From Pseudomonadales bacterium (GTDB lineage Bacteria > Pseudomonadota > Gammaproteobacteria > Pseudomonadales > IMCC2047): DNA of 64,000 nt. Positions 36,405 through 44,857 of the stretch are shown one piece after another; the stretch's first letter is position 1; each line of letters begins with the position of its first letter. The position numbers and the translations under genes were made by a program. The stretch is taken from the NCBI GenBank assembly GCA_024234615.1, contig JACKNY010000001.1, positions 1,516,501-1,580,500 of the forward strand. Reading direction: 5' to 3'. Under the pieces are notes generated by a model. The model was not told the DNA's origin. It did no database searches and was given only the letters and a program-made list of their open reading frames with translations.

Positions 36405-37451
36405 TTGGAATTTTTAGCTGAATATGGCGTATTTTTGGCCAAAGCAATCACTATCGTCGTCGCTGCGATGATAATTATTGGTACTATCGTGTCCGCTGGA
36501 ATGCGCACCAAGAAGGGGGCTGCGGGCCATATTGAAGTGACCCATTTAAACCATGAACTGGAGGAGATGACGGATGCAATTCGAAGCGTCGCTTTGGATA
36601 AGGATGTACTTAAACAAGAACTGAAGAATGAGAAAAAACAGGCCAAGCAGGAAAAGAAAGACCGAGTTAAGGTGGAGAAGGAGGGTGGCCATAAGAAACG
36701 AGTTTATGTGCTGGATTTTGAAGGGGACATCAAGGCCTCTGCGGTGGAGTCTTTACGTGAAGAAATCACCAGTATTTTGTCCATAGCAAAAAAAGAGGAT
36801 GAAGTGGTGCTAAAGCTGAGCAGTAGTGGTGGCATGGTACACACTTACGGACTCGCATCCTCCCAGGTTCAACGCATTTGTGATCGGGACATACCTCTAA
36901 CAATATGTGTAGATAAAGTCGCGGCCAGCGGTGGTTATATGATGGCTTGTATTGCGGATAAGATAATCGCAGCGCCTTTTGCTATTCTCGGCTCGATTGG
37001 TGTGGTTGCGCAATTACCCAATTTTAATCGATTACTCAAAAAGCACGACGTTGATTTCGAACTCATGACTGCGGGTGAATACAAACGCACCCTAACACTC
37101 TTTGGCGAAAACACGGACAAAGGACGCGAAAAATTCATGGAAGAATTGGAAGACACTCACAGTCTGTTCAAGGCATTTGTTGTTGAGAATCGACCTCAGC
37201 TCAATATTGATGAAGTGGCAACCGGAGAAGTTTGGTTTGGCAAACGCGCATTGGCTAAAAAATTGATTGATGAGTTGGGTACAAGTGATGACTATTTAAT
37301 GTCGGCATGTGCACAAGCTGAGGTCTATAAGGTAACTTATGTACACAAGAAGACCTTGCAGGATCGCCTATCCATGGCGGCACATTCAGCCTGTGACCGG
37401 CTGATTTTAACTTGGTGGGAAAGGTTGTCTAACTTTAAGTTTTACTCCTAA
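36405..37451 (+). CDS. sohB: SohB, S49-family inner-membrane peptidase
   Basis: A 348-residue protease starting with TTG at 36405, preceded by AGGGAG about ten bases upstream. No ATG fits, and the first residues EFLAEYGVFLAKAIT match the family N-terminus. One membrane span (about residues 8-32) is followed by a strongly charged lysine/glutamate coiled region (residues 48-90) and the S49 domain. The catalytic pair is visible: Ser175 in VAASGGYMM and Lys227 in AGEYKRTLTLFG. It is thought to degrade signal peptides or membrane protein fragments. Confidence 0.93.
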   Translation: MEFLAEYGVFLAKAITIVVAAMIIIGTIVSAGMRTKKGAAGHIEVTHLNHELEEMTDAIRSVALDKDVLKQELKNEKKQAKQEKKDRVKVEKEGGHKKRVYVLDFEGDIKASAVESLREEITSILSIAKKEDEVVLKLSSSGGMVHTYGLASSQVQRICDRDIPLTICVDKVAASGGYMMACIADKIIAAPFAILGSIGVVAQLPNFNRLLKKHDVDFELMTAGEYKRTLTLFGENTDKGREKFMEELEDTHSLFKAFVVENRPQLNIDEVATGEVWFGKRALAKKLIDELGTSDDYLMSACAQAEVYKVTYVHKKTLQDRLSMAAHSACDRLILTWWERLSNFKFYS

Positions 37452-37497
37452 CGCATTGATAAAGAATAGATTAAGCTTGGGTTTTCGTGACTTGCCT

Positions 37498-38667
37498 TTA
37501 GTCCCTTCTTAATTTATCCGAAACGGCAATGGGTGTCGGATACCTCAGCACGACAAGGTACGACGAGAACAAGAAAGAAAGAATAGCGGTTGCCTGAATT
37601 AAATGTGAGGCCTCTTCTCCGATCATATGGATGCCGGTAGCGATATAGGCAATTAGCAACGAGAACTCGCTGATTTGGCCAAGTCGAAAACCAATCTCCC
37701 AGGCGAGATCTTTGGTCTCACTGATTCTCGTCAACAGTAATCGAAACACAGTGGGCTTTAAGGTTAGCATCAGCGTCGTCAGAATTAACGCGGGGACCAA
37801 TACCTCATCGAGTAATGCTAATTTAAAGCTTGCCCCGATAGAAAAGAAAAAGAGAATAAGGAAAAAATCTCGAAGCGGCTTAAGACTAATGGCAATAAAC
37901 TGAGCAATAGGGCTGGTCGCTACCGTGACGCCGGCTATAAACGCACCAATCTCTGAAGATAAGCCCATGAGTTGAGCTGCCTCAGATAAGCCGAGACACC
38001 AACCGATAGCCACGAGGAAGATGTACTCCTGAAAACGATCGAACTTCTGGATGAGCCTTAACAGTATCAAGCGAACAAACACGATTGCTAAGAATATCAA
38101 AAGGGGAAGAGCGAGGATTGTCGTCGCATAACTCTTAAAAGACGCGTCACCAGTCTCGTTGGTATAGAGTACTAAAAGCACGAAAATTGCAATCAAATCC
38201 TGCAGCAGCAGTAGTCCAACGACCAACTCACCCGTATGACGATGGTGCAATACTGTTGTTGGCAAGAGTTTTATGCCGATGATAGTGCTGGAAAACATCA
38301 TGGCAATACCTATTACCAGGCTTTCTGGGTGTGAAAACCCAAAAATTATGGCAATACCGTAGCCAATGAGAGCAAAAATTGCGGAACTAATCAGTGCGAC
38401 AAAAGTAGCTTTCTTTAGCATGTGGTACAAATTGCTAGGCTGCATATCCAGCCCCAACAAAAATAACAGAAAGATAATGCCGATATGTGAAATATCCGAC
38501 AATAGATCGGTATTGTTGATAAATGCAAACCCCGAAGGGCCTAACAAAGCACCAAGTACAATATAGGCAACCAATAGAGGCTGTCGCGTATAAAGCGCCA
38601 GTGAAGCCAATATTGCTGCCCCAGTAAAAATTAAAAAGAAAGAAAAGGTAATTGATTCTAATCCCAT
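37498..38667 (-). CDS. CPA2-family cation:proton antiporter (membrane part only)
   Basis: A 389-residue protein with about twelve membrane spans. Typical KefB/KefC-type motifs are LLVAYIVLGALLGPSGF, HIGIIFLLFLLGLDMQP, MMFSSTIIGIKLLP and ELVVGLLLLQDLIA. The length corresponds to the antiporter domain alone; the C-terminal TrkA-N nucleotide-binding domain of KefB/C is missing, as in many short CPA2 members. It moves K+ or Na+ against protons. It is divergent from the TetR gene across a 425-bp control region. Confidence 0.9.
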   Translation of the reverse strand: MGLESITFSFFLIFTGAAILASLALYTRQPLLVAYIVLGALLGPSGFAFINNTDLLSDISHIGIIFLLFLLGLDMQPSNLYHMLKKATFVALISSAIFALIGYGIAIIFGFSHPESLVIGIAMMFSSTIIGIKLLPTTVLHHRHTGELVVGLLLLQDLIAIFVLLVLYTNETGDASFKSYATTILALPLLIFLAIVFVRLILLRLIQKFDRFQEYIFLVAIGWCLGLSEAAQLMGLSSEIGAFIAGVTVATSPIAQFIAISLKPLRDFFLILFFFSIGASFKLALLDEVLVPALILTTLMLTLKPTVFRLLLTRISETKDLAWEIGFRLGQISEFSLLIAYIATGIHMIGEEASHLIQATAILSFLFSSYLVVLRYPTPIAVSDKLRRD

Positions 38668-38987
38668 AGCTACACTTTGTTCCGTTACTCAATTTAAAAC
38701 CAGGAGGGCAGTAGCCTTTGCTCGTACATTAGCTACTGCTGATCAGTTTAAGTGATTGCACATACCGATGCACGTCGATAGCTGTAAACCTTCATTCGCT
38801 ACTATGTTTTCTTTTTGTGTGTGCGAGGAAAAGTATCTCTCAATATTATCCGATATAACACGACAAAATAGCGCTGCGCAGCGTTTCGTGCGATTTTTCT
38901 AAGATAATTTCTTTAATTTAAAACTTTACCAATCTTAAGATATAACCATAGTAAATACTCACACCAGTAATTTTTATTGATTATTAA
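38668..38987. other. Gene-free AT-rich region between the antiporter and the TetR array
   Basis: Together with the operator-like array that follows, this makes a 425-bp non-coding interval between the divergent antiporter and tetR-type genes. I see no open frame worth calling and no T-run hairpin. The DNA becomes markedly AT-rich towards the TetR gene. It must hold the antiporter promoter. Confidence 0.5.
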
Positions 38988-39064
38988 TGAGAGATATCAT
39001 ATTTTGTGAGAGAAATCTCATCTAATAATGATGAGACACTTTTCATAATATGAGACCTCCCTCA
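38988..39064. promoter_or_regulatory. Duplicated TGAGA operator-like array before the TetR gene
   Basis: TGAGA starts at 38988, 39007, 39032 and 39051, giving spacings of 19, 25 and 19. This means a 34-base module is repeated once with a 44-base offset. The second member of each pair forms a 14-base dyad: TGAGAGAAATCTCA (39007-39020) and TGAGACCTCCCTCA (39051-39064). A weaker one is TGAGACACTTTTCA at 39032-39045. The array ends 30 bases before the TetR ATG and is the probable binding site of that regulator. Confidence 0.7.
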
Positions 39065-39093
39065 TATAAAGAATATTATTTATAGGATGTCAT

Positions 39094-39756
39094 ATGGCCA
39101 TAGACTACAGCGAAGACAAAAAGCCGCTTAAGGGACAACTAAAGGATGAGATTAGACAAAGAATAATTGACGCCGGTGTTCGAGCGTTTTCGGAATTCGG
39201 TTTCCATGGAATGAAAATAGCTGCTGTCGCTAGGGATGCTGGTGTCGCAAACGGAACTTATTATCTCCACTTTAAGGATAAAAAAGCCCTCTATAACGAA
39301 ATCGCAAGATTAGCCACAGCCAAGTTAGCTTCAAGTATATTTGCTGCGCACAACTATAACGGCGGGCAGGGTAATTCGGATAGAGCGGAAATCGAAGCAG
39401 TAATTGAGTTTGCCGAACAGAATAAAGACTATCTGCGTATTGCTTTGGACACGGCCGCACCGGATTCTTCTGATAAGTCAGATCTCTTTAAGCCTCTGAT
39501 TGACATTCGTATGACGGAGCTAAAAAAGGGTATTAAAGACGGGCACATCAATCATGGCATCCATCCCGAAATTGGCGCTCGCGCAGAAATAGGGATGTTG
39601 TTGTCAGTAGTACACTGGTGGCTGGCTAATCGTAACAAAGCAAGCAAAGAGCAGCTACTGAATACGTTGTTACATTTGAGGAGATCGTGGGCTTTGACTG
39701 ATGCCAATGTAGATGATATTGATTCGTTATTGTCCCAGTGGGATTCACGTTTATAA
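39094..39756 (+). CDS. TetR-family transcriptional regulator
   Basis: A 220-residue regulator. The N-terminal DNA-binding domain covers about residues 20-68 (RQRIIDAGVRAFSEFGFHG, then IAAVARDAGVANGTYYLHF and KDKKALYNEI), the classic TetR helix-turn-helix. The C-terminal ligand and dimer domain is helical and has no assignable effector. AGGA stands eight bases before the ATG. The array of TGAGA dyads just upstream argues for autoregulation. The divergent antiporter gene is a further possible target, though the array lies much closer to the tetR start. Confidence 0.93.
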   Translation: MAIDYSEDKKPLKGQLKDEIRQRIIDAGVRAFSEFGFHGMKIAAVARDAGVANGTYYLHFKDKKALYNEIARLATAKLASSIFAAHNYNGGQGNSDRAEIEAVIEFAEQNKDYLRIALDTAAPDSSDKSDLFKPLIDIRMTELKKGIKDGHINHGIHPEIGARAEIGMLLSVVHWWLANRNKASKEQLLNTLLHLRRSWALTDANVDDIDSLLSQWDSRL

Positions 39757-39801
39757 AAATGTGATGTTAATAATACTGTGGACAGGGTTGTGTACATTAC
39801 C

Positions 39802-39833
39802 TTATTTCCTGTAATCTTTATTACAGGAAATAA
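39802..39833. repeat. Perfect 14-bp inverted repeat before the recombinase gene
   Basis: Arms TTATTTCCTGTAAT (39802-39815) and ATTACAGGAAATAA (39820-39833) are exact reverse complements separated by CTTT. The element sits 46 bases after the TetR stop and 36 bases before the tyrosine recombinase ATG. It could be the tetR terminator, although no clean T-run follows on the plus strand, a recombinase binding or core site, or an autoregulatory operator. Confidence 0.8.
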
Positions 39834-39869
39834 TAAATAATCATTTTAGCTTGAAGTAAACACTTAACT

Positions 39870-41111
39870 ATGTCGAATAACATACTACCACCACAACCTT
39901 TATTTGATACTTTGGATAATCTAAAAATTACCTTAGGACAAACTAATAATCAGATATCGTTATACATTCTTTCTTCTGGAATTGGCAAAGCGCAAGAGGA
40001 TTATCGACACGCACTTGAGTTTCTCTACAGCTATCGTGGCAGCAAAGATACATTTGCGTCCTACCGACGAGAAGTTGAAAGACTATTGCAGTGGTCTTGG
40101 TTTATCAACAAAACCAGCCTGAGCCAACTAAAACGCCTAGATATAGAGCACTTTATCGATTTTTGTCAAAAACCACCGCTGGAATGGATTGGCGTCAAAA
40201 CGGTACCTAGGTATTTGAATAAAGATGGCTTACGGGTTGTTAATCCACTTTGGCGTCCTTATATCGTTAAATCAAGTCTGCATGCGAATGAGCCAAGGCA
40301 AAAAGATTTTAGTCTTTCGTCTAAAGCACTACAGGCGGTATTCTCTATTTTGAGTAGTTTTTTTACTTATTTAGTTCAGGAAGAATACATAGATAGCAAT
40401 CCCATAGCGCTAATTCGACAAAAAAGTAAGTACTTGAGAAAGCATCAGCAAAAGGCAAAAATTAGACGATTGACAGAATTACAATGGAGCTATGTTGTTG
40501 ATACAGCGGAACTATTAGCTCAGCTTAATCCTGAAGAACACGAGCGCACTCTGTTCGTGATTCAGGCTTTGTATGGTATGTATTTACGAATTTCAGAGCT
40601 GGCCGCAAGTCCGCGTTGGACCCCTGAAATGGGTGATTTTCATATGGATATGGATGGTAATTGGTGGTTCACAACAGTCGGCAAAGGGAATAAGGAGCGG
40701 GATATTTCTGTTAGTGATGCAATGCTGACGGCTTTTAAGCGCTATCGCCAGTTTTCTGGATTATCACCTCTTCCGGCACCAGGTGAATCTTTACCGCTTA
40801 TCTCGAAAACACGAGGTCGCGGAGCAATTAATAGCACACGACAGATTCGTAATATTGTACAGAAATGTTTCGACGCGGCTGTAGAGCGCCTCTTTAAGGA
40901 CGGTTTTGAACAGGATGCCGAGCTTCTAAAGGCAGCAACTGTTCACTGGCTCCGACACACGGGCATCTCAGATGATGTTAAGCATAGACCGCGTGAGCAT
41001 GTGCGCGATGATGCGGGTCACGGCTCCAGCGCTATCACGGATAAGTATATTGACGTTGAAATGCGAGAACGTCATCGATCCGGTAAAAACAAACAATTAA
41101 AACCCTTTTAA
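39870..41111 (+). CDS. Stand-alone tyrosine recombinase/integrase
   Basis: A 413-residue recombinase with all catalytic residues: Arg240 (YLRISELA), Lys272 or Lys275 (VGKGNKER), His359 and Arg362 (HWLRH), His384 (AGHGS) and nucleophile Tyr393 (DKYID). The N-terminal SAM-like core-binding domain spans about residues 45-185. No phage, transposon or integron genes, cassette arrays or attC-like sites are near; the gene sits between a TetR regulator and pabB. It is longer than XerC/XerD (about 300 residues). It may be a resident chromosomal recombinase or the remnant of an integrated element. The codon use does not look obviously foreign. Confidence 0.92.
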   Translation: MSNNILPPQPLFDTLDNLKITLGQTNNQISLYILSSGIGKAQEDYRHALEFLYSYRGSKDTFASYRREVERLLQWSWFINKTSLSQLKRLDIEHFIDFCQKPPLEWIGVKTVPRYLNKDGLRVVNPLWRPYIVKSSLHANEPRQKDFSLSSKALQAVFSILSSFFTYLVQEEYIDSNPIALIRQKSKYLRKHQQKAKIRRLTELQWSYVVDTAELLAQLNPEEHERTLFVIQALYGMYLRISELAASPRWTPEMGDFHMDMDGNWWFTTVGKGNKERDISVSDAMLTAFKRYRQFSGLSPLPAPGESLPLISKTRGRGAINSTRQIRNIVQKCFDAAVERLFKDGFEQDAELLKAATVHWLRHTGISDDVKHRPREHVRDDAGHGSSAITDKYIDVEMRERHRSGKNKQLKPF

Positions 41112-41145
41112 ACAATTAGTTATGTGTTTTATCTAAAGTATATTA

Positions 41146-42531
41146 ATGAATAGTTTGCCGCTTACCATTGAACCAATTCCTTATGAAATTTCAAATCAAA
41201 CAATTTTTGAGCGTATTAGGCATCTCCGAAGACCGGTATTTTTAGATAGCAACGCTGATTTTAATAATATAGGTTTTGACATCATTGCAGCGGCACCCTG
41301 CATGACTATCACGACTTCGGGTAAAACAACAACGGTGGCGTCATTTGATCAAAGCACTGCAACGCAAACATGCCCTTTTAGTGTATTAAAAGAACAGCTT
41401 AAAAGTTATGCGCCCTGCGCTAATGATAAATTGTTGCCTTTTACCGGTGGTGCAATCGGATTTTTTAGTTACGATCTTGGCCGTTTAATAAGCCAACTCC
41501 CAACAACTGCTGTACGTGATATCGATTTACCGGAAATGGATATTGGAATTTATCTATGGGCGATTATCCGTGATCATGCTAATCGGAAGTTATACTTTAT
41601 CGCCAGGCCGGAATGCACTGAGCTTGATTGTCATGAAATTCTGACGCTAATCTTAACAAATTTAGATCGTAACAACACAGCTTGCTTTAAATTACTAGAA
41701 CCATTCAAGTCGAATACAAGTGCGGAAAAGTATGCTGAATCTTATGCAAAAATACTTGAATATATTTATGCAGGTGATTGTTATCAAATCAATTTTTCAC
41801 AGAGATTTGATGCGCCTTATGAAGGGGATCCGTGGCAGGCTTACTTAATGCAGCGAGCCCATACCGACGCTCCCTTCAGTGCATTCTTGCAGACAAAGGA
41901 TTATGCCCTACTCTCTTTGTCGCCAGAAAGATTTATTCTGGTACGCGATAATCAGGTAGAAACAAAACCCATTAAGGGTACAAGACCGCGTGGAGTGCTT
42001 CCGCAACAGGATCAGCTATACGTTCAATTACTACGCAATAGTTCAAAAGATCAAGCGGAAAACTTAATGATTGTTGATCTGATGCGAAACGATATTAGTA
42101 GAAACTGCATACTGGGCAGTGTCACAGTGCCCGAACTCTTCGCCATCGAAAGTTATTCCAATGTGCATCATCTTGTCAGCACGATCAGAGGTAATCTTAA
42201 ACCCGGGCGCGATGCAGCCGATCTTTTACGCGATTCATTTCCCGGTGGTTCAATAACGGGTGCACCAAAACGTCGCGCCATGGAAATAATTGAAGAGCTT
42301 GAACCGCAACGCCGCAGTGCTTATTGTGGCAGTATTGGTTATTTGGATTTTAACGGTAATATGGATACCAATATCGCCATTCGAACCTTGGTTTGTCACA
42401 ATCAGCGCATTTATTGCTGGGGTGGAGGTGGTATTGTGGCTGGCTCTGATGTCGATAACGAATACCAGGAGAGCTATATTAAAGTCAGCAACCTTCTTAA
42501 CGTGCTACAGAGTAACGGAGTCGTTAAGTGA
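41146..42531 (+). CDS. pabB: Aminodeoxychorismate synthase component I
   Basis: A 461-residue chorismate-utilising enzyme that makes 4-amino-4-deoxychorismate for folate synthesis, using ammonia from PabA. The PabB-specific lysine is Lys277 in KPIKGTRPRG, separating it from anthranilate synthase. Other motifs are FTGGAIGFFSYDLGR, QAENLMIVDLMRND, HLVSTIRG, SFPGGSITGAPKRRAMEII and WGGGGIVAGSD. The ribosome-binding site is weak. It overlaps the NUDIX gene downstream by four bases (GTGA). Confidence 0.95.
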   Translation: MNSLPLTIEPIPYEISNQTIFERIRHLRRPVFLDSNADFNNIGFDIIAAAPCMTITTSGKTTTVASFDQSTATQTCPFSVLKEQLKSYAPCANDKLLPFTGGAIGFFSYDLGRLISQLPTTAVRDIDLPEMDIGIYLWAIIRDHANRKLYFIARPECTELDCHEILTLILTNLDRNNTACFKLLEPFKSNTSAEKYAESYAKILEYIYAGDCYQINFSQRFDAPYEGDPWQAYLMQRAHTDAPFSAFLQTKDYALLSLSPERFILVRDNQVETKPIKGTRPRGVLPQQDQLYVQLLRNSSKDQAENLMIVDLMRNDISRNCILGSVTVPELFAIESYSNVHHLVSTIRGNLKPGRDAADLLRDSFPGGSITGAPKRRAMEIIEELEPQRRSAYCGSIGYLDFNGNMDTNIAIRTLVCHNQRIYCWGGGGIVAGSDVDNEYQESYIKVSNLLNVLQSNGVVK

Positions 42532-43175
42532 GCGATCACCGGTATAATCAGAGCCCTGTGCCGGAACTGTCCTTGTCGTTTCTGCGGAAGCATTTTTTGG
42601 GTAGGCAGAATCCCTCTCCTCTTCCTCAGTATCAAGACGACTCTTTACTATTCAAAAGTATGTGCGAAAAAACTAATAAAGCAGCAGCTGTGCTGATTCC
42701 GATTCTGGAAAAGCCTACGGGCCTCCAGTTGTTGCTTACTCGTCGCGCAGATCATTTACGCAGTCATGCTGGCCAAATTAGCTTTCCCGGCGGTAGCTTG
42801 GAAGGGCCAAACGAGACATGCGTCGAGGCGGCTCTTAGAGAAGCTCAGGAAGAAATTAATTTATCGATTGAACAGGTAGATGTGATTGGGCAATTGGGCG
42901 ACTACTATACGATAAGTGGATTTCGAGTGACACCGGTGATAGGTTTGATTCGATCGCCAGTATCCCTCGTTCCCGACCCTTCGGAGGTGGCAGAAATAAT
43001 TCATGTGCCATTAAATTATCTTATGGATCCCAATGTGTTCCAGCTTAAAGAACATCAGTATGCTGAGTTCCGGCGGCGATATTATTCGGCCTATTATCAA
43101 CATCACCATATTTGGGGTGTCACGGCGGGAATATTGGTGGGGCTCTACCAGGATTTATTGAGGCAACAAAATTAA
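42528..43175 (+). CDS. NUDIX hydrolase, CoA pyrophosphatase type
   Basis: A 215-residue NUDIX enzyme starting with GTG inside the end of pabB. The NUDIX box is complete: GGSLEGPNETCVEAALREAQEEI, preceded by LLLTRRADHLRSHAGQISFPGG, which includes the CoA-specific segment of the NudL/YeaB family. It hydrolyses CoA and CoA derivatives to phosphopantetheine and 3',5'-ADP. In enterobacteria nudL also lies directly after pabB, which supports the call. Confidence 0.93.
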   Translation: MSDHRYNQSPVPELSLSFLRKHFLGRQNPSPLPQYQDDSLLFKSMCEKTNKAAAVLIPILEKPTGLQLLLTRRADHLRSHAGQISFPGGSLEGPNETCVEAALREAQEEINLSIEQVDVIGQLGDYYTISGFRVTPVIGLIRSPVSLVPDPSEVAEIIHVPLNYLMDPNVFQLKEHQYAEFRRRYYSAYYQHHHIWGVTAGILVGLYQDLLRQQN

Positions 43176-43189
43176 AATATTGAAGGCTC

Positions 43190-43216
43190 CCGATTAGATT
43201 GCACCCAGCTAATCGG
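43190..43216. repeat. Eight-base inverted repeat between the NUDIX gene and nhaB
   Basis: CCGATTAG (43190-43197) and CTAATCGG (43209-43216) are exact reverse complements with an 11-base spacer, 15 bases after the NUDIX stop. No T-run follows, so termination is doubtful. It may be an operator for nhaB, whose ATG is about 120 bases further. Confidence 0.5.
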
Positions 43217-43334
43217 CTAGGTTATATTAGCGGGCCGAAAAGAGAAGATTTGCCGATAATAAAACGTCGGATTTTCTACCTAGTCCAATAATACAGAGCC
43301 TTTTCTATTTAGGCCAAATACCAAGGGATAAATA

Positions 43335-44837
43335 ATGTCACGAAGTATTGCTCAGGCGTTCGCGCATAATTTTTTGGGAGCTGCACCTAGTTGGTATAAG
43401 CAAACTATCATCCTTTTTCTCATAATTAATCCGATTTTTCTTTTTTCATTAGGACCCTTTGTTACGGGCTGGCTCCTTATTCTCGAATTCATTTTCACTT
43501 TAGCAATGGCCTTGAAATGCTATCCTCTCCAACCCGGTGGGCTTTTGGCTCTTGAAGCGATTCTTTTAGGCATGAGTTCTCCCCATGCGGTATTTACGGA
43601 AGCGATTAATAATATTGAGGTGATCTTTCTATTGATGTTCATGGTAGCTGGCATCTATTTTATGAAGGATCTGCTGCTCTATGTCTTTACCAAAATACTC
43701 ATTCGAGTCAAATCTAAAATAGCTATTTCACTTCTATTTTCCTTCGTAGCAGCTTTTCTTTCTGCGTTTTTGGATGCTTTAACGGTAACCGCCGTGCTGA
43801 TTAGCGTCAGCATCGGGTTCTATACTATCTACCATAAAGTGGCTTCAGGTAAGCCGGTACAGAACGAACATGATCATGGCAGCGACTCGAGTATTCACGA
43901 GTTCCATCGCGAAGATCTGGATCAATTCAGATCGTTTTTACGTAGCCTATTAATGCATGGCGCCGTTGGCACCGCTTTGGGTGGCGTCTGCACCCTAGTT
44001 GGTGAACCGCAGAACCTACTGATTGCTAAGGTTGCCGGTTGGCAATTTGCTGAATTCTTTTTACGCATGGCGCCTGTCACCATGCCGGTGCTGTGCGCCG
44101 GTCTATTGACAGTTTTGTTGCTCGAAATAACCGGCTGGTTCGGTTATGGGGAGAAAATACCTGAGCAGGTTAGGAAAATTCTTGAGGATGTCGATAAAAC
44201 CCACGATAAAGAAAGGACACACAAGCAGGTAGCGAGCTTAATCATACAGGGTATTGTCGCCATACTTCTTGTGCTTGGATTGGCATTTCATGTCGCGGAA
44301 GTTGGCATGATCGGTTTAACCATTATCGTGCTGCAAACTGCTTTTAATGGTGTTATAGACGAGCATCAAATTGGCCGATCCTTCGAAGAGGGATTGCCTT
44401 TTACGGCGCTACTGGTAGTATTTTTTGCTATTGTTTCTGTTATTCATGAGCAACACCTGTTTAACCCGGTCATTGACTATGTGTTGAACATGGAACTGGA
44501 TGCACAGCCGGGTATGTTTTTTATTGCAAATGGGCTTTTATCCATGATCAGTGACAATGTCTTCGTCGCCACTGTATACATAAACGAAGTGAAAACTGCA
44601 TTGGATGCAGGCAATATATCCAGAGAACATTTTGATATTCTGGCAGTTGCGATTAACACGGGTACTAACCTCCCTAGCGTTGCAACGCCCAATGGACAAG
44701 CAGCCTTCCTATTCCTCTTAACCTCGGCTATTGCGCCTTTGATTAGATTATCTTATGGGCGCATGGTCATTATGGCATTACCCTATACTGTCGTTTTAGG
44801 GGGTATGGGGTATATCGGTGTGAGCTATTTGCTTTAA
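43335..44837 (+). CDS. nhaB: NhaB Na+/H+ antiporter
   Basis: A 500-residue antiporter with about twelve membrane spans, the typical NhaB length. Diagnostic stretches are the N-terminal AQAFAHNFLGAAPSWYKQTI, FSFVAAFLSAFLDALTVTAV, GGVCTLVGEPQNLLIAKVAGW and SDNVFVATVYINEVK. It exports Na+ in exchange for protons, as expected in a salt-exposed organism. AGGG stands eight bases before the ATG. An inverted repeat lies in the upstream region. Confidence 0.96.
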   Translation: MSRSIAQAFAHNFLGAAPSWYKQTIILFLIINPIFLFSLGPFVTGWLLILEFIFTLAMALKCYPLQPGGLLALEAILLGMSSPHAVFTEAINNIEVIFLLMFMVAGIYFMKDLLLYVFTKILIRVKSKIAISLLFSFVAAFLSAFLDALTVTAVLISVSIGFYTIYHKVASGKPVQNEHDHGSDSSIHEFHREDLDQFRSFLRSLLMHGAVGTALGGVCTLVGEPQNLLIAKVAGWQFAEFFLRMAPVTMPVLCAGLLTVLLLEITGWFGYGEKIPEQVRKILEDVDKTHDKERTHKQVASLIIQGIVAILLVLGLAFHVAEVGMIGLTIIVLQTAFNGVIDEHQIGRSFEEGLPFTALLVVFFAIVSVIHEQHLFNPVIDYVLNMELDAQPGMFFIANGLLSMISDNVFVATVYINEVKTALDAGNISREHFDILAVAINTGTNLPSVATPNGQAAFLFLLTSAIAPLIRLSYGRMVIMALPYTVVLGGMGYIGVSYLL

Positions 44838-44857
44838 TCAAATGACTCTTTAAAGAA

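Noticed and set aside
39870..41111. Integron integrase with gene cassettes
   Set aside because: No attC-like repeats or cassette series follow the recombinase; the next genes are pabB and a NUDIX hydrolase in a housekeeping arrangement.
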